Shown piece by piece: positions 1 through 11,490 of a stretch of 64,000 nucleotides of DNA (positions are counted from its first letter, which is position 1; each line of letters starts with the position of its first letter). A program made the translations under genes and the position numbers. The notes beneath the pieces are model-generated. The model saw nothing but the letters and a program-made list of their open reading frames with translations. It had not been told where the DNA came from and searched no databases. The stretch is from the NCBI GenBank assembly GCA_021234155.1, contig JAJEKV010000002.1, positions 44,498,952-44,562,951 of the forward strand. The letters run 5' to 3'. This DNA comes from Isoetes taiwanensis (lineage: Eukaryota; Streptophyta; Lycopodiopsida; Isoetales; Isoetaceae).

Positions 1-480
1 TGTGAGCATTGAGTCGGCACGGCAATCTCCGCCATCAAGAAGTTTCGCTTCTGAACCTCCGTAGTTTGATCTTGGAGGGACGTGAGCCGAGAAGTTCGCG
101 GGAGAGCCGAGCCGCCAAAGAGGCAATTTGAGCATCACGCCTGTAAGGTGTTGAACTTGAGTGTCAGAATTGTCACAAAGCTCGGAGTACAAGGCGCCGA
201 GCTTAGCAATATCTTTTCTCCTTGTCACCCGTGAGGGTGGCTTTGGACTTGTTTTGCTCCAATAAGTCCTCAATTTTCGGATTGAAGCCGAGCCTCGCTG
301 ATCCGCAAGGAGGCTGGTCTGATCCTCGCACTTTTGGGATCTATGCGGCCCCGTAAGAGAGCCACGCGGCTTTTCTTGAAGTTGGGCTTCCAAAGTTTGA
401 ACTTGTGCGCTTGCAGCTTGAAGATCACGTGAATGAACCGTGATCGAGGTCCGTGTGGCCGTGGTGAACCCCATTTATAA
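1..480 (-). pseudogene. Coiled-coil-like continuation of the transposon-associated gene at 504-1427 (partial, runs off the left edge)
   Basis: On the minus strand this stretch reads, in more than one frame, as alanine/glutamine/leucine-rich sequence with heptad-like spacing, for example LQAASAQVQTLEAQLQ near 370-425 and AQIASLAARLS near 105-135. The plant transposon-associated proteins that the upstream frame resembles often end in a coiled coil, so this is probably the rest of the same gene, separated by the stop at 504 and by at least one frame change. The gene continues beyond the window, so its true end is unseen. Confidence 0.35.
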
Positions 481-503
481 GAGCTTTTGGGATTCTTGTA
501 ACT

Positions 504-1427
504 TTAGAACAAGCAGCCTTGAGCATCCCGGCTGATATCGATACAACAACCGACGAGGGTGCCGTGGTGGTGGAGGAGCCAGGGCCGGTTCACATGCGTT
601 TGTGAGACATGGGTGAACGGAATGCTTGGATTCAGAAAGCGCAGGAGGAGACAAAGGACATGGGAGTGCGGAATTTTGACATGACCAGAGGAAGAAGGGC
701 GTGAAGTGCCGACTGGGTGAGTCTGAGGAAGGGACCGCTGAGTGGAATCATGAGAATGAGGAGGTGTGGGAGGAAAGTAATGACGGATAATAGCTTGAAG
801 GTGGCCTCCCACAGAAACTTCAGAAATAGAAGTGGCAGCCCGAAGACGGTCCACTTCTTGGAGAAGACGGTAGAACAGCAATTGGGGCCAATCAATGTGG
901 TGGGTTGAGCGAGTAGCAGTGACTACGATATTATAGAAAGGTTTATTGATATGGGTGTTCTTGATAGAATACCCAAGGAACTTGCGCCACAAGAACTTAA
1001 CAAAGGTCTCATGGGGCTTGTCAATATTGGTCAGGCGATGCACATTTGCATAATAAGCAGGAGCACCAAACTCAGTAACATCGAGATCCTGTATGGCAGA
1101 CCAAGATAAACAAGGGGTTTGCAAAGGAATATGGAATACCTCAGAAATCAGGTGCTGAGTCAGCGAAATGGTGGTGCCATCGACCACTGTGGTGTATCCA
1201 TGCGGGCTATTGACGATGTTCGCGATGAACTGCTTCAACTGGTCAGGATTTGGAGCCGGAAGTTCCATTTGAGAGAATTCATAAAGTTTTTCGCGCGCTC
1301 GCATGATCGCACGATTCGGGCCAACAAGGGCTTCACGGAAAGTGGGCGTCAAGAAAGATACTGACTCGAAAAGAGACAGTTCCCTGGGAGCAGTAGCTTG
1401 AAGTGTAGGAAATTTTGGGGCCGCCAT
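504..1427 (-). CDS. Transposase_32-like plant transposon-associated protein (N-terminal domain)
   Basis: The chosen start is the ATG at 1427, which sits in a good plant initiation context (gccATGgc) and begins MAAPKFPTLQ. The same frame is open upstream to 1724, but that part is proline/serine/histidine-rich and looks like 5' leader. The body contains LFESVSFLTPTFREAL, then a segment VVDGTTISLTQHLISEVFHI, followed by NVHRLTNIDKPHETFVKFLW and a histidine-rich C-terminus. The pattern 'short basic N-terminus, then V(d/r)G..is(l/f)...I..v(f/l).iP' is what I recall for the 'putative plant transposon protein' family found beside Ty1/Ty3 elements. The function of that family is not established. The frame stops at 504 and coiled-coil-like sequence continues in other frames to the window edge, so a frameshift is likely. 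The family assignment rests on memory of the motif layout. Confidence 0.45.
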   Translation of the reverse strand: MAAPKFPTLQATAPRELSLFESVSFLTPTFREALVGPNRAIMRAREKLYEFSQMELPAPNPDQLKQFIANIVNSPHGYTTVVDGTTISLTQHLISEVFHIPLQTPCLSWSAIQDLDVTEFGAPAYYANVHRLTNIDKPHETFVKFLWRKFLGYSIKNTHINKPFYNIVVTATRSTHHIDWPQLLFYRLLQEVDRLRAATSISEVSVGGHLQAIIRHYFPPTPPHSHDSTQRSLPQTHPVGTSRPSSSGHVKIPHSHVLCLLLRFLNPSIPFTHVSQTHVNRPWLLHHHGTLVGCCIDISRDAQGCLF

Positions 1428-1897
1428 GGCAAAGAGCTTCAGAAAAGAACGGTGATGCAAAGGCGGAGAGCGGAAACAGAAGGCGAAGAACGGAGGACGA
1501 AGGCGCAGAGGGACGAAAAGGTTTAGGGCGCGCAAATGGAGGTGAAGAGGCATGATAAGGGCGAAGCTGCAACCGTTGATGGTGCCAGGTGTCGAAAGAT
1601 GCCAAGGAGGCGATTGAGAGGCAAAAATTTGGCTAAGTCCCCAAACAACAAAGGGAGAAGTAATGAACGGTGGAGATGAGGCGTGAGAGAATGATGGGAT
1701 GTGACAGATGGCCAAAGGACACACATTAATGTTCGACGGGCGTGAAAAGAAGCAATGGCATTTAATGCTGGCAACTCGAAGTGGGATATCATTAAAACGA
1801 ATGTGTCGAGGGTACTATGGCTAGATATGCGCGGGAGAAAAGATTCTCTTTTAGAAACAAATTTTGCATTGCAAACACGCTGGCATTTTTTTTATTG

Positions 1898-2400
1898 GTC
1901 CACGTCGACAAGGAGTTTCTCAGTTGGCTATATAAGACGAACCTGGAGTGAAGCGAAGGCATCCGATGGCGCTCAGCATGGCTGCTGCTGGTTTGAACGA
2001 GAACTGCACGATGCCCACTAACTGTCAAGAGTGGATTACTTGCAAAATGAATTGTCCGACCTTCGGCGCCGCCACAATCGTGGCCTGAGAATGGATGGCT
2101 GGTGTTCCGGGATGGCTGAACATCCCGATCCTCATACCAACGGGATGGAGGTGGTTCTCGCACCTTCGCCTGGGACCCCGAGCGTAACCTCTACCACATC
2201 CTCGTGGCATCACCTCCGCCTCCCAACCCCCGAGTAGAGGGTTTTTCTTCTTAGGACTTAGTAGATAGGGCTCGAGCCCGCTTTTTGTATATAGGGCAGG
2301 TGCTCATAGCGGAAATAGCTGGGTCAGGCCCACATTTTGTAAAAATTTCCACCTATAATAGAATATGCCAATCGCTTTTAGTCACTTTCGTTTGTGGTTG
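1898..2400 (-). repeat. Non-coding outer end of the left Ty3 arm (probable 3' UTR/LTR)
   Basis: This stretch follows the integrase tail and has no coding continuation. Read on the minus strand it contains attctattataggtgg, a tatata box (near 2287 on the plus strand) and a long GC-rich part, and it ends at the sequence that also terminates the right arm. It is the only candidate for the element's 3' LTR, but no second copy exists in the same orientation to prove LTR identity. Confidence 0.4.
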
Positions 2401-2439
2401 TTTCTTGAACTGTGACCGCTTGTTGATTGTCGATTCGTG

Positions 2440-2700
2440 GTGATGAAATGTTTGAGGCGGAAGCCATTAACCGATGTAGGTAATGGAGTGCCATCTAACT
2501 CAGCCAGCTTGGAAAACTGGTCGAACCACTTGAACGATTTGATAAGGGCCAAGCCAACTAATCTTAAGTTTACCTCGAAACTTTTCAGATCGAGAATCAT
2601 AAAGAAGAACCAAATCTCCTTCTTTGAATGTTTTTGTCTTCGACGCGGTGTCATGAAGAGATTTTTGCAACCGCTGTCCATGAAGAACACCTAATGTAAG
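2440..2700 (-). pseudogene. Ty3 integrase C-terminal tail (left arm)
   Basis: The minus-strand frame reads LVLLYDSRSEKFRGKLKISW, then LGPYQIVQVVRP and, in a neighbouring frame, QLAELDGTPLPT and FRLKHF. This is the usual end of plant Ty3 integrases (the 'GPF/Y' region, which helps bind DNA or integration partners). A frame change separates the GPYQIVQV part from the LAELDG part. The right-arm copy is at 13680-13970. Confidence 0.7.
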
Positions 2701-2869
2701 CATCCCTTCTAAGTTCATCCAACTGCTCCAATTGATAAACCCTTTCTTTGAGTGCAAAGAAAGCGGATTATGGGCAAGAGAGCGATTGAAAACGGAGAGT
2801 GGGGAGAATGTACTCAAAAGGCATGAGAGCTTCTTGACCATAAACCAATTTGAAAGGAGTGTGACCAAG

Positions 2870-3430
2870 AGCTATTTTGAAACAAGTATTGTAAGCCCAA
2901 AGAACAAGAGGGAAGCTTGGTTTGCCGGGCCAAGGTAGAAGCGCCACAAATTTTCTTGAGAATTGTGACCAGACTTTTGTTGGTGCTTTCTCGCCAAACC
3001 ATTCCCTTTGAGGATAGTAAGGTGTGCTCTTGTGATGATGTATCGAGATAGTCCGCCGCCTCCTTGATGGTATGATTGATAAAATGGACACCACGATCAC
3101 CGACCAGCCCGTGGGGCAGCCAAATCGCGGATAATTTGTTGATAGAGGACCTTGGTCGCGGCTTTTGCCGCAGTTGTTGTCCGGAAGTGCGCAAGCTTCC
3201 GCCCATTTAGTAGCATAGTCGCTGAGAACAGAACGTAGCGGCACGGGTGTGCCGCAAGCAGAGGGATCGATGGGTCCCACAAAATCCATTCCCCATTTTG
3301 CCGGAAGGGAAGTGGGGTGGCGACCCGGCGCCAAGGGAAGAGCCGCCACGGGTCGTGGGCCGCCCCACACGCCGACAAGCATCACACGCGGCGGGCGCGG
3401 GCGTGAGCGTTTTGAAAAGCGGGGCAAAAA
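2870..3430 (-). pseudogene. Ty3 integrase core (left arm)
   Basis: The fragments KWGMDFVGPIDP, LSDYATKWAEA, DRGVHFINHTIKE, HHHKSTPYYPQ and NKSLVTILKKICG appear on the minus strand in family order but in two or three frames. They match the rve integrase core, which joins retroelement DNA to the chromosome. The first catalytic Asp is in MDFVGP, the second in DRGVHF, and the Glu would follow the YYPQ segment (GMVWRESTN). The frames are broken by small indels, so no active enzyme is encoded as read. The right-arm copy is at 13130-13590. Confidence 0.75.
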
Positions 3431-3782
3431 TACCCAGCTAGAAGGATTTTATGCGGCCGTGGTGTCACCATGAAAATGACCACCACCTAGCCCTTTGATG
3501 AGCTTCATGACAATATCTAGAACTTCATGAGGGAGAACATGCCGCCGAAGGATGGTATCCTTACCCTTTTGTAAAGATGTCCCGCTACCATTGTGTAGTC
3601 ACGACGTCGCGGAGAAATTGATGACGACGGATTGTCGCTTTGGCATTAGAGAGCCGCCATGTCCTCCGGGTGGAAGAGCGCCGGTGAGGAGGTATCGCTG
3701 AAAGTCATGGAACCAATGTGGTGTTGCCGTGACTAAAAAGAGTTGAGCGCCGTGAAAGGCGCCCGAGACTCCCGTGGAGGGA

Positions 3783-4200
3783 TCATCGTGTGGATGCGTG
3801 AAAGATAATCCCGGATAACGGAGATTTGCCAGCCTTGTGAACAATTTCAAAAAGGGCAAATTTTGGAGAAGAAGGACCCATCGAAAGCAATGCGCCCGTG
3901 GGCGTGGATTTGTTGATCAAATAAAGGAGTGCTTGGTGGTCAACAAAGAATTTGATCCGACCGCCTAAAAGATAGTGACGGAAGCGCTGGACACGTAAAA
4001 TTAAACCCAAGGCTTCTCCTGCGGGCGTAGAGTAGTTGCGCCCCGCGTAACTGAGTTTCCCGGCGCGACGGGTTTGGTTTGTCGCAGTGTGCATCATATT
4101 CTTGAGAAAGAACAGCCCAATAGCAAATGCCGAGACATCGACATGAACATGAAAGGGCTTGTCCCATTGAGGAGGAACAAGAACCGGGCCCGAGTAAGCA
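3783..4200 (-). pseudogene. Ty3 RNase H domain (left arm)
   Basis: The minus strand reads PFHVHVDVSAFAIG, then LSYAGRNYSTPAGEALGLIL, VQRFRHYLLGGRIKFFVDHQ and ALLYLINKSTPTG. This is the Ty3-type RT-linked RNase H, which removes RNA from RNA-DNA hybrids during reverse transcription. The acidic residues in VDVSA, the Glu of GEALGL and the Asp of VDHQAL are all present. The last part (FEIVHKAGKS) is preserved but the reading frame is lost afterwards. Confidence 0.75.
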
Positions 4201-4499
4201 AAAGCTTCAACCGTTGGAAAGCAAAGATCCGCCCGGGAATTCCGTGCCCGTGGATTCATCACCCGTGAGTTTATGAATGGGATCGGCAATGGTCGCTAGT
4301 CCAGAATGAAGGTGGAGTAATAATTGACCTTACCTGTGAAAGAGCGCGGTCTCCTTGATATTGGCCGGTGCTTGAGCCTTGAGCACACAACCGATTTTGG
4401 CAGGATCTGTGGTGATACCGCTTTATCGACAACGGTCCCAAAAAGAACACCAAGTGACGAAAAGGTGCATTTCTGATTGAGACTAATGCCGACTCATCA

Positions 4500-5000
4500 C
4501 ATTTCGAAAGACGAAGTTCCAATTTATCCAAATGGTCAGCCATGGAATCAGAGGCGAGAAGTCATCTTGAAAAATTTGCAAGAAGGGATTTTCCTTCATA
4601 AAATCATGAAAAATCGAGAGCATGATACGCTGAAACGTGGATGGAGAGTTTGATAATCCAAAAGGAACCACCTTGTAGGCAAAAAAGTGACCCCATGGGG
4701 TGGTGAAGGTAGTCTTGAGTTGATCGATTCTTTGATTGAGATCTGATTGTAGCCGTAAAACCATCCATGAAGGAGTACATCTCATGTCCAAAGAACCTCA
4801 TCCGTAACCCGGTCCGTGGAAGGGAAGTGGAAATGATCACGCCCGCGGGCCTCGATTGAGTTTTCTGTGAGTCCACACAAACGCCGGATCTTACCATTGT
4901 GTTTGAGTGCAATGACGATGGGGCTCACCCATTCGTAATGTTTGACCTCATAGATCAAACCCGCAAGAAGGAGTTTGTCAATTTCCGCTTTGACTCGATC
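4500..5000 (-). pseudogene. Ty3 reverse transcriptase domain (left arm)
   Basis: The minus-strand frames contain QLKTTFTTPWGHFFAYKVVP, FGLSNSPSTFQRIML and FLQIFQDDFS. The last is the catalytic F/Y-x-D-D box of retroelement reverse transcriptases, here FQDD. The upstream part (EWVSPIVIALKHNGKIR-like) is spread over other frames. The layout fits RT directly before RNase H, as in Ty3/gypsy. Stops and frame changes make it non-functional as read. Confidence 0.75.
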
Positions 5001-5859
5001 ACGGTAATTTGGGTTGAGCCGGGTGCATCGCTGCTGCTATATCGGGCGGCATCGTGACCTGGTAGGAATGGTGAGTTCCCCAAGGTTTTGTTGATCCCCT
5101 CAAGATCTCTCGTAGCTCCGTGCAAAAATGTGTTTGAACTTTTTGAAGAGCGTGACGGCCCCGCTATTTATAGGGTGTCGGAAGATTTGCAAAAGAATTC
5201 GGACAGCCGATTGTTGCCTACGCCCACAATCTCGACTTCGTGAGTTTGAATATGGGGATAACTTCGCGGTCCCGGACAATATGAGCAGGAGGTTGAAGCA
5301 TAACAGATGCGGGCACTCGCTGCGGGTGAAAAAAGAGAGGTTGCCGAAGTTTCATCCAGCCAGAGGTTGCTTCGTAACGCGATGTACATCTACAGCTGTG
5401 AGCAGGAGATTCAAAGATTCGAAAAGTGATCAACACGTTGGATGCGATTGCAAGGAGCCGTAAGGGTCAAGCAAAGCAGCCTGGTCCCGATCAAGAGTCA
5501 TTTCTCCCAAGGATCAAGATATTCGGGTAGGATGACAGAGGCGCACTCAGCAGTGGAGCCCGAACTTGATAGATATTCGGGCGCCCTCGTAATCGGGTGG
5601 TCGGAGAGAGAGGGTTCAGCATTGTCGACGGAAATGATTTTGCCCGCTTCCAAATCCATGGTGGCATTAAGGTGACCATCTCGTGATGACTAACTCGATC
5701 CCGGGCCCAAGAATGGATACTCTTGGCCCGGGCGGAGAAAAGGTCGGCCACCAACATTTCATAATCACCGGATCTTCTCCAGCCTTCCAAACACCAAATT
5801 CCAAGGGGAATCTCGAGATCACCAATGTTGATGTGAAGAAGAGGCGTGACGCCTTTGAG

Positions 5860-6170
5860 GTCTCGTGGATATGGCCATTGGCCAATTTGATGTCATATGG
5901 AGCACGATAGAGTTGTTTGATGCCCATTTGTTTGCGGAGTTCATCCGCGATGAGATTAACTACGCTTACCTCCGCCAATTTGAACATGGTTGACTTGTCT
6001 GATTGCCCACCGTGGCATGTACCGTGGGTGTAGAGGTAGCAACAGCCCCAACTAAAATGGGCCGGGAGTGGTAATCGGTCCTTGAGAGCAGGACATAGTT
6101 TCAAAATCGCTGCAAGACTTAGAGGAATTTTGATTTTTGCCAGCTCCTCTTGGAGTTCCAGAGGCACATG
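5860..6170 (-). pseudogene. Ty3 aspartic protease region (left arm)
   Basis: A minus-strand frame reads VVNLIADELRKQMGIKQL and YDIKLANGHIHETSKA. In plant Ty3 elements this segment follows the DxG(S/A) catalytic triad of the retroviral-type aspartic protease, which cleaves the polyprotein. The triad itself is not clearly readable because the frame changes just upstream. The right-arm counterpart at about 10500-10640 is degraded in the same way. Confidence 0.55.
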
Positions 6171-6532
6171 AGAAAAAGGATCTCAAGGGATCCACAGTGC
6201 CGGAGGCGTGGTAAGGAAGCCGCAACTTCTTTGAGGAGGTCTACCTCAGCCGATATTTGGATATGGTCGAGAGTGTGGAGGTTGAGACATGGAAGGAGCT
6301 TTTGTCGGTGTTGAGCTCTAGTGGTGGCATGAACATTAGCCAACGTGGCGGCCTTCAAAGCAGTTTTGCATGAGGTTCAGAATGCTTTGGCAAACTTTAG
6401 GCAATGCGGCATGAGTTTCTCCAAGTCAGGTGCAAAGTGAACCTTTTTTTCTTCATTATGAGGAATTGTGTCGACTGCAAAGGCAGGTTGCATGCCTTTA
6501 GGAATAATGGTTAAGGGCCGTGACGCCCTGGT

Positions 6533-8132
6533 CTAGCGTGAAACCAAACCTACCCAATTTGATGGCTGGACTGGAGGATTAAGAGCTTGAAAAATTTCTT
6601 CCTCGGCTTGTTGATCCATCCGAGGTTGATTTGCGTGAGCTGGTTGATAGCGTGATTGCCGAGGTGCACGCAGGTGGCTCAAGAACCGACACCGGGCCTT
6701 GTTTGCCATTGGCAATCCAAAGTTGGTAAGCCGTGAGGCGGACCGATGTGGTCTGATTTGTGCCAGGAAGCTGCACCTGAACTTGTGGAAGTTGAGGACA
6801 CGCCGTGGTGGTATGACCCCATTCTTGACAGTGATAACACTAAGCTTTCGAAGGATCAAAAGGAGGACGTGTGTTGGGTCCCCATTGTTGCTCCTGTTGC
6901 TGATAGAGTTGATTGGGTTGCCGCGCAATGGTGGTGGCCGATATGGCAATTGGTGCTGAGGTGTTGTTTGCACTTGATAAACCATCTTGTTGCGGAAAGG
7001 TGTAGGATGAGTGCGAGTGCACTCTTCCGTGGCATGATTGCACATGTTGCAGTGTTTACAATGAGGCGGGCCATTGGTGGAGTTGCACTCATTCGCCAAG
7101 TGGCCTTGATATTTGCGCGATATGGCACCGTGATCCGATCAAGGCCGCGGATTGGCATGTTGAGGTTGAACAGCAGTCTGGGGAACCATGACGGGTGGAA
7201 TGAAAGGGAGCTCCTGAAGAGCCACGCCACGAGAGGAAACATTGACTGAGTGATTGACAAGATCGATAGCCTGCTCCAAAGTCTTCGGGCGCAGGTATTC
7301 GGTCATGAGTCGGATAGCCGAGGAAGTCCTTGGAGAAACCGCACCAAGATCCGCTCTGGTGGGGTACTCCTTGAGTTTGCTTAGCGTATCGTGAAGTCGA
7401 CCGCAAAATCCCGGGCGGACTCGCGGGCTCTTGTTGAAGGTCATTGAGTTGCTTGAGATGAAGTTGATCATCATCCGTGGTCCCATAGTGAGAAAGAAAA
7501 GCGCCATTTCGACCAATCTTGTTTCCAAAGTGGCTTTTGTTGGACATGAGCCATTGATGAGGGGAGCCACGCAGCGGGTGGAAAAGATGTGGAATTTCAA
7601 TTGAGGTTGCGATGACCATTTAGGACAGCCGAGCCTCAATTCTTCCATATGGGCCTCGAGCACTTTGGTCTAATGGTTTGCCTTTCGTGTTGCCAAAGGT
7701 AGGATAAGTCAGCTTAAGGGTTTGAAAGGTAGAAGTAAAAGTGCTGGGCTGGACAGGAACATGATAGTGAGGATATTGAGGTGGAGTTGGAGGGGGTATG
7801 GTGCCGGAAAGACCCCGCCGGAAGGGGTGGCTGATGTGGAGGTTCGGGAGGTGCCTCGATCATTGGGTTTGAGGTCCAGTGAAGATTGTAAATGTGAAGA
7901 GCGGTGGGAAAGGTAGGGGAGGGAAATTCCGGAGAGGAGCAAAAGAGACATGAGGATATCCCGGCCCACCCGAGGGGAGATGATGGTTGTGAAGGCAGAG
8001 GCGTATGGCCGTAAGACCGATGGATGAAGGCATGTTCTGGGGTATGAAAGTAAGGTTGAGCAGGTTGAGCCGAGATAGGGCTCCCCGATAGTGATGAGGA
8101 GATCGAGGTTGTGAGCAATGTTTGCACGCTTT
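6533..8132 (-). pseudogene. Ty3 gag with CCHC zinc knuckle (left arm)
   Basis: The minus strand encodes a Pro/Ser/Thr-rich N-terminus beginning near ASKRANIAHNLDLL, then MEELRLGCPKWSSQPQL and a capsid-like region ending LEQAIDLVNHSVNVS. A perfect zinc knuckle follows, CKHCNMCNHATEEC (C-x2-C-x4-H-x4-C), near 7010-7060. Gag packages the element RNA into particles. The coding potential is spread over several frames. The right arm carries the same order at 8352-9956. Confidence 0.7.
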
Positions 8133-8351
8133 GAGGCGAGAATTTGGACGCAGACATGACACGAGGGGTGGGTGGCGCCGACCGAGCCCGAGACCGAATG
8201 TGGCCTCCCCTCAATGTCAAGGGCAGATCCATACATGTCACGAACAGCTTCCTTCGATGATGGCGCCCAAGCGAGATGCCGTCTGGGGAAAGGAGTTCTT
8301 CGGGCGTGAAGTTTCTAATGCATATGGCTTATGTAAGAAAGGAAAATCGAG
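8133..8351. other. Unique spacer at the centre of the giant inverted duplication
   Basis: These roughly 219 bases lie between the two matching arms and are not repeated. They include a short plus-strand frame MAPKRDAVWGKEFFGREV followed by NAYGLCKKGKS. The W-x(n)-F-x(n)-C-K layout loosely recalls the start of a BED-type zinc finger as in hAT transposases, but only one cysteine is seen, so I do not assign it. Left of that, the minus strand reads as a possible gag N-terminus (SASKFSPQSVQTL). Confidence 0.55.
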
Positions 8352-9956
8352 CAAGCGTGCAAACATTGCTCACAACCTCAGTCTCCTCATCACTATCAGG
8401 AGCCCTATACGGCTCAACCTACTCAACCTTACTTTCATACCCCAGAACATGCCTTCATCCATCGGGCCTTCTCGCCATACGCCCGCCTTCACAACCATCA
8501 TCTCCTACGGGTGGACCGGGATATCCTCATGTCTCTTTTGCTCCCTCCGTGAATTTACCTCCCCTACCTTTCCCACCGCTTCTCCCTGTTTACAATCTTA
8601 CGCACCTCAAACCCAATGATCGTGCACCTCCCGGACCTCCACATCGCCCACCCCTTCGCCAGGTCTTTCCAAAGACCATACCCCCCTCCAACTCCACCTC
8701 AATATCCTCACTATCATGTTCCCCGTCCAGCCCAAAGACTTTTACTTCTACCTTTCAAACCCTTGTCGACTTATCCTACCTTTGGCAACACTAAAGGCAA
8801 ACCATTAGACCAAAGTGCTCAGGCCCATATGGAAGAATTCGAGGCTCGTCTGTCCTAAATGGTCATGCGCGAACCTCAATTGAAATTCCACATCTTTTTC
8901 CACCACGCCGCGTGGCTCCCTCATCAATGGCTCATGTCCAACAAAAGCCACGGTAACAAGATTGGTCCTAAAATGAAAAACCGCTTTTTCTCACTATGGG
9001 ACCACGGATGATGATCAACTTCATCTCAAGCAACTCAATGACCTTCAACAAGAGCCCACTGAGTCCGCCTCCGGATTTTGCGTGATCGACTTCACATTCT
9101 CGCTAAGCAAACTCAAGGAGTACCCCACACGTGAGCCGATCTTGGTCTGGTTTCTCCAAGGACTTCCTCCAGCCTATCCGACTCATGACCAATACACCGC
9201 TACCAAGACTTTGGAGCAAGCTATCGATCTTGTCAATCACTCGGGCCAATGTTTCCTCCCGTGGCGTGGCTCTTCAGAGCTCCCCTTTCATTCCACCCGC
9301 CATGGTTCCCCGTGACCGCTGTTCAACCTCAACATGCCAATCCAGCATAGCAATGACCTGGTGCCATATCCGCAAATATCAAGGCCACTTGGCTTAATGA
9401 GTGCAACTCCACCAATGGCCCGCCTCATTGTAAACGCCGCAACATGTGCAATCATGCCACGGAAGAGTGCACTCGCACTCATCCTACACCTTTCCGCAAC
9501 AAGATGGTTTATCAAGTGCAAACAACACCTCAGCACCAATTGCCATATCAGCAGCCACCACTGCAGGCGCAACCCAATCAACTCTATCAGCAACAGAGCA
9601 ACAACGGGACCCAACACACGCCCTCCTTTTGATCCTTCAAAGCTCAAGCTGTTATCACCGCCAAGAATGGGGTCATACCACCACGGGCGGTCCTCAACTT
9701 CCACAAGTTCAGGTGCAGCTTCCGGCACAAATCAGACCACATCGGTCCGCCTCACGGCTTATTAACTTTGATTGCCAATGGCAAACAAGGCCCAAGGCCC
9801 CGTTCGGGAAGCCACCTCGCGCACCTCAAGAATCACGCTTATCAACCAGCTCCCCGCAAATCAACCTCGATGGATCAACAAGCACGGGAAGAAATTTTTC
9901 AAGCTCTTAATCCTCCGGCCCAGCCATCAAATTGGGTAGGTTTGGTTTCACGCTAG
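8352..9956 (+). pseudogene. Ty3 gag with CCHC zinc knuckle (right arm)
   Basis: Plus-strand frames give LLTTSVSSSLSG, a Pro/Ser-rich stretch, then LEQAIDLVNHS near 9215-9245. The zinc knuckle region (MCNHATEECTRTHPTP) lies near 9440-9490, followed by QVQTTPQHQLPYQ and a Gln/Pro-rich C-terminus ending IFQALNPPAQPSNWVGLVSR near 9956. It is the same protein as the left-arm gag, broken by different indels. Confidence 0.7.
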
Positions 9957-10429
9957 ACCGTATGCCACGGCCCTTAACCATTATTCCTAAAGGCATGCAA
10001 CCCGCCTTTGCAAATAATACACAATTCCTCATAATGAAGAAAAAAGGTTCACTTTTGCACCTGACTTGGAGAAACTCATGCCGCATTGCCTAAAGTTTGC
10101 CAAAGCATTTGAACCTCATGCAAGCCGTGAAGGCCGCGACGCTGGCTAATGTTCATGCCACCACTAGAGCTCAACACCGACAAGAAGCTCCTTCCATGTC
10201 TCAACCTCCACACTCTCACCATATCCAAATATCGGCCGAGGTAGACCTCCTCAAAGAAGTTGCGCTTCCTTACCACGAGACTCCAAAGACCTGTGGATCC
10301 CGCAGATCCTTTTTCTCATGTGCCTCGAACTCCAAGAGGAGCCGGCAAAATCAAAATTCCTCTAAGTCTTGCAACGATTTTGAAACTCGGTCCCCGCCTC
10401 AAGGACCGCTACCACTCCCCGATCGCTTT

Positions 10430-10790
10430 AGTTGGGGCTGTTGCTACCTCTACACCCCACCGTGCACATGCCACTTGTGGGCAATCGCAAGTCAACCATG
10501 TTCAAATTGACTGAGGTAGCTAGCTTAATCTCATCACGGATAAACTCCGCAAAACAAATGGGCATCAAACAACTCTATCGGCTCCATATGACATCAAATT
10601 GGCCAATGGCCATATCACGAGACCTCAAGGCGCCACGCCTCTTCTTCACATCAACATTGGTGATCTCGATTCCCTTTGAATTTGGTGTTTGGAAGGTCGG
10701 AGAAGATCCGTGTGATTATGAAATGTTGGTCGGCAGACCTTTTCTCCGCCAGCCAAGAGTATCCATTATCGGGCCACGGATCGCTTAGTC
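10430..10790 (+). pseudogene. Ty3 aspartic protease region (right arm)
   Basis: Plus-strand frames read KQMGIKQLYRLHMTSNWPMA and FFTSTLVISIPFEFGVWKVG, with cgatcctaaagtttaag-type frame loss before them. The segment corresponds to the left-arm frame that contains NLIADELRKQMG. It is recognised by collinearity rather than by a visible DxG triad. Confidence 0.5.
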
Positions 10791-11490
10791 ATCACAGATG
10801 GTCACCTTAATGCCACCATGGATTTGGAAACAGTAAAATCATTCTCACGACAATGTGAAACCCTCTCTAACACCGATTCGGGGGACGTAATATCTATCAA
10901 GTTCAGCTCCACCGCGAAGTTCCGCCTCATTATCCTACCCAATATGCCGATCCTTGGGGAGAAATGACTCTTGATCGTGACCAGCCGTGGCTGCTTTGCT
11001 TGACCCTTACCGGCTCCTTGCAATCGTGATCCAACGCGGTTGATCACTTTTCAGATGCTTAATCTCGCCGCCCCCTCAGATGTACATGTCGCTCGGCAAC
11101 CTCTCACGGATGAAACTCAAAGAACCTCTTTTTCACCACGCAGAGTGCCACGATCCCCGTTATGCTTCAACCTCCCCGCCATATTGTCCAGTGACACGGT
11201 TATCCCCCATATTCAAACTCCTCAAGTCGAGATTGTGGACGAGGGCAACAATCACCGTCCGAATTGCCGCAAATCTTCCGACACCCTATCGCCACAGGGC
11301 CGCCACGCTCTTCAAAAGTTCAAACACATTTTTGCCCGAGCTACAGAGATCTTCTGGGGATCAACAAAACCTTGGGGAACTCACCATTCCTACCAAGTCC
11401 GATGCACCAAAGATAGCAACGACAAGACGGGCCAACCCAAATTACCGCGGATCGAAGTCAAAGCGAAATTGACAAACTCCTTGCCGCAGT

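Larger units (their letters stand above)
1898..8132 (-). mobile_element. Ty3/gypsy LTR retrotransposon segment, left arm of a giant inverted duplication
   Basis: Read on the minus strand, this arm runs gag with a CCHC knuckle, protease, reverse transcriptase, RNase H, integrase and a C-terminal tail, then about 500 bp of non-coding sequence. RT-RNase H-integrase order is diagnostic of Ty3/gypsy. It is matched in reverse orientation by 8352-14503. Both arms begin at the same gag-proximal sequence (agcgtgcaaacattgctc) and end within a few bases at the same outer sequence (gtccacgtcgacaagg), so this is an inverted copy rather than two unrelated insertions. All frames are interrupted. No 5' LTR is visible at the inner end. 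No chromodomain is visible; the polyprotein ends FRLKHF, as in many non-chromoviral plant elements. Confidence 0.8.

Noticed and set aside
1425-1724. N-terminal extension of the transposon-associated gene to 1724
   Set aside because: It is Ser/Pro/His-rich low-complexity sequence with no motif, and the downstream ATG at 1427 has a better context and begins the conserved part.
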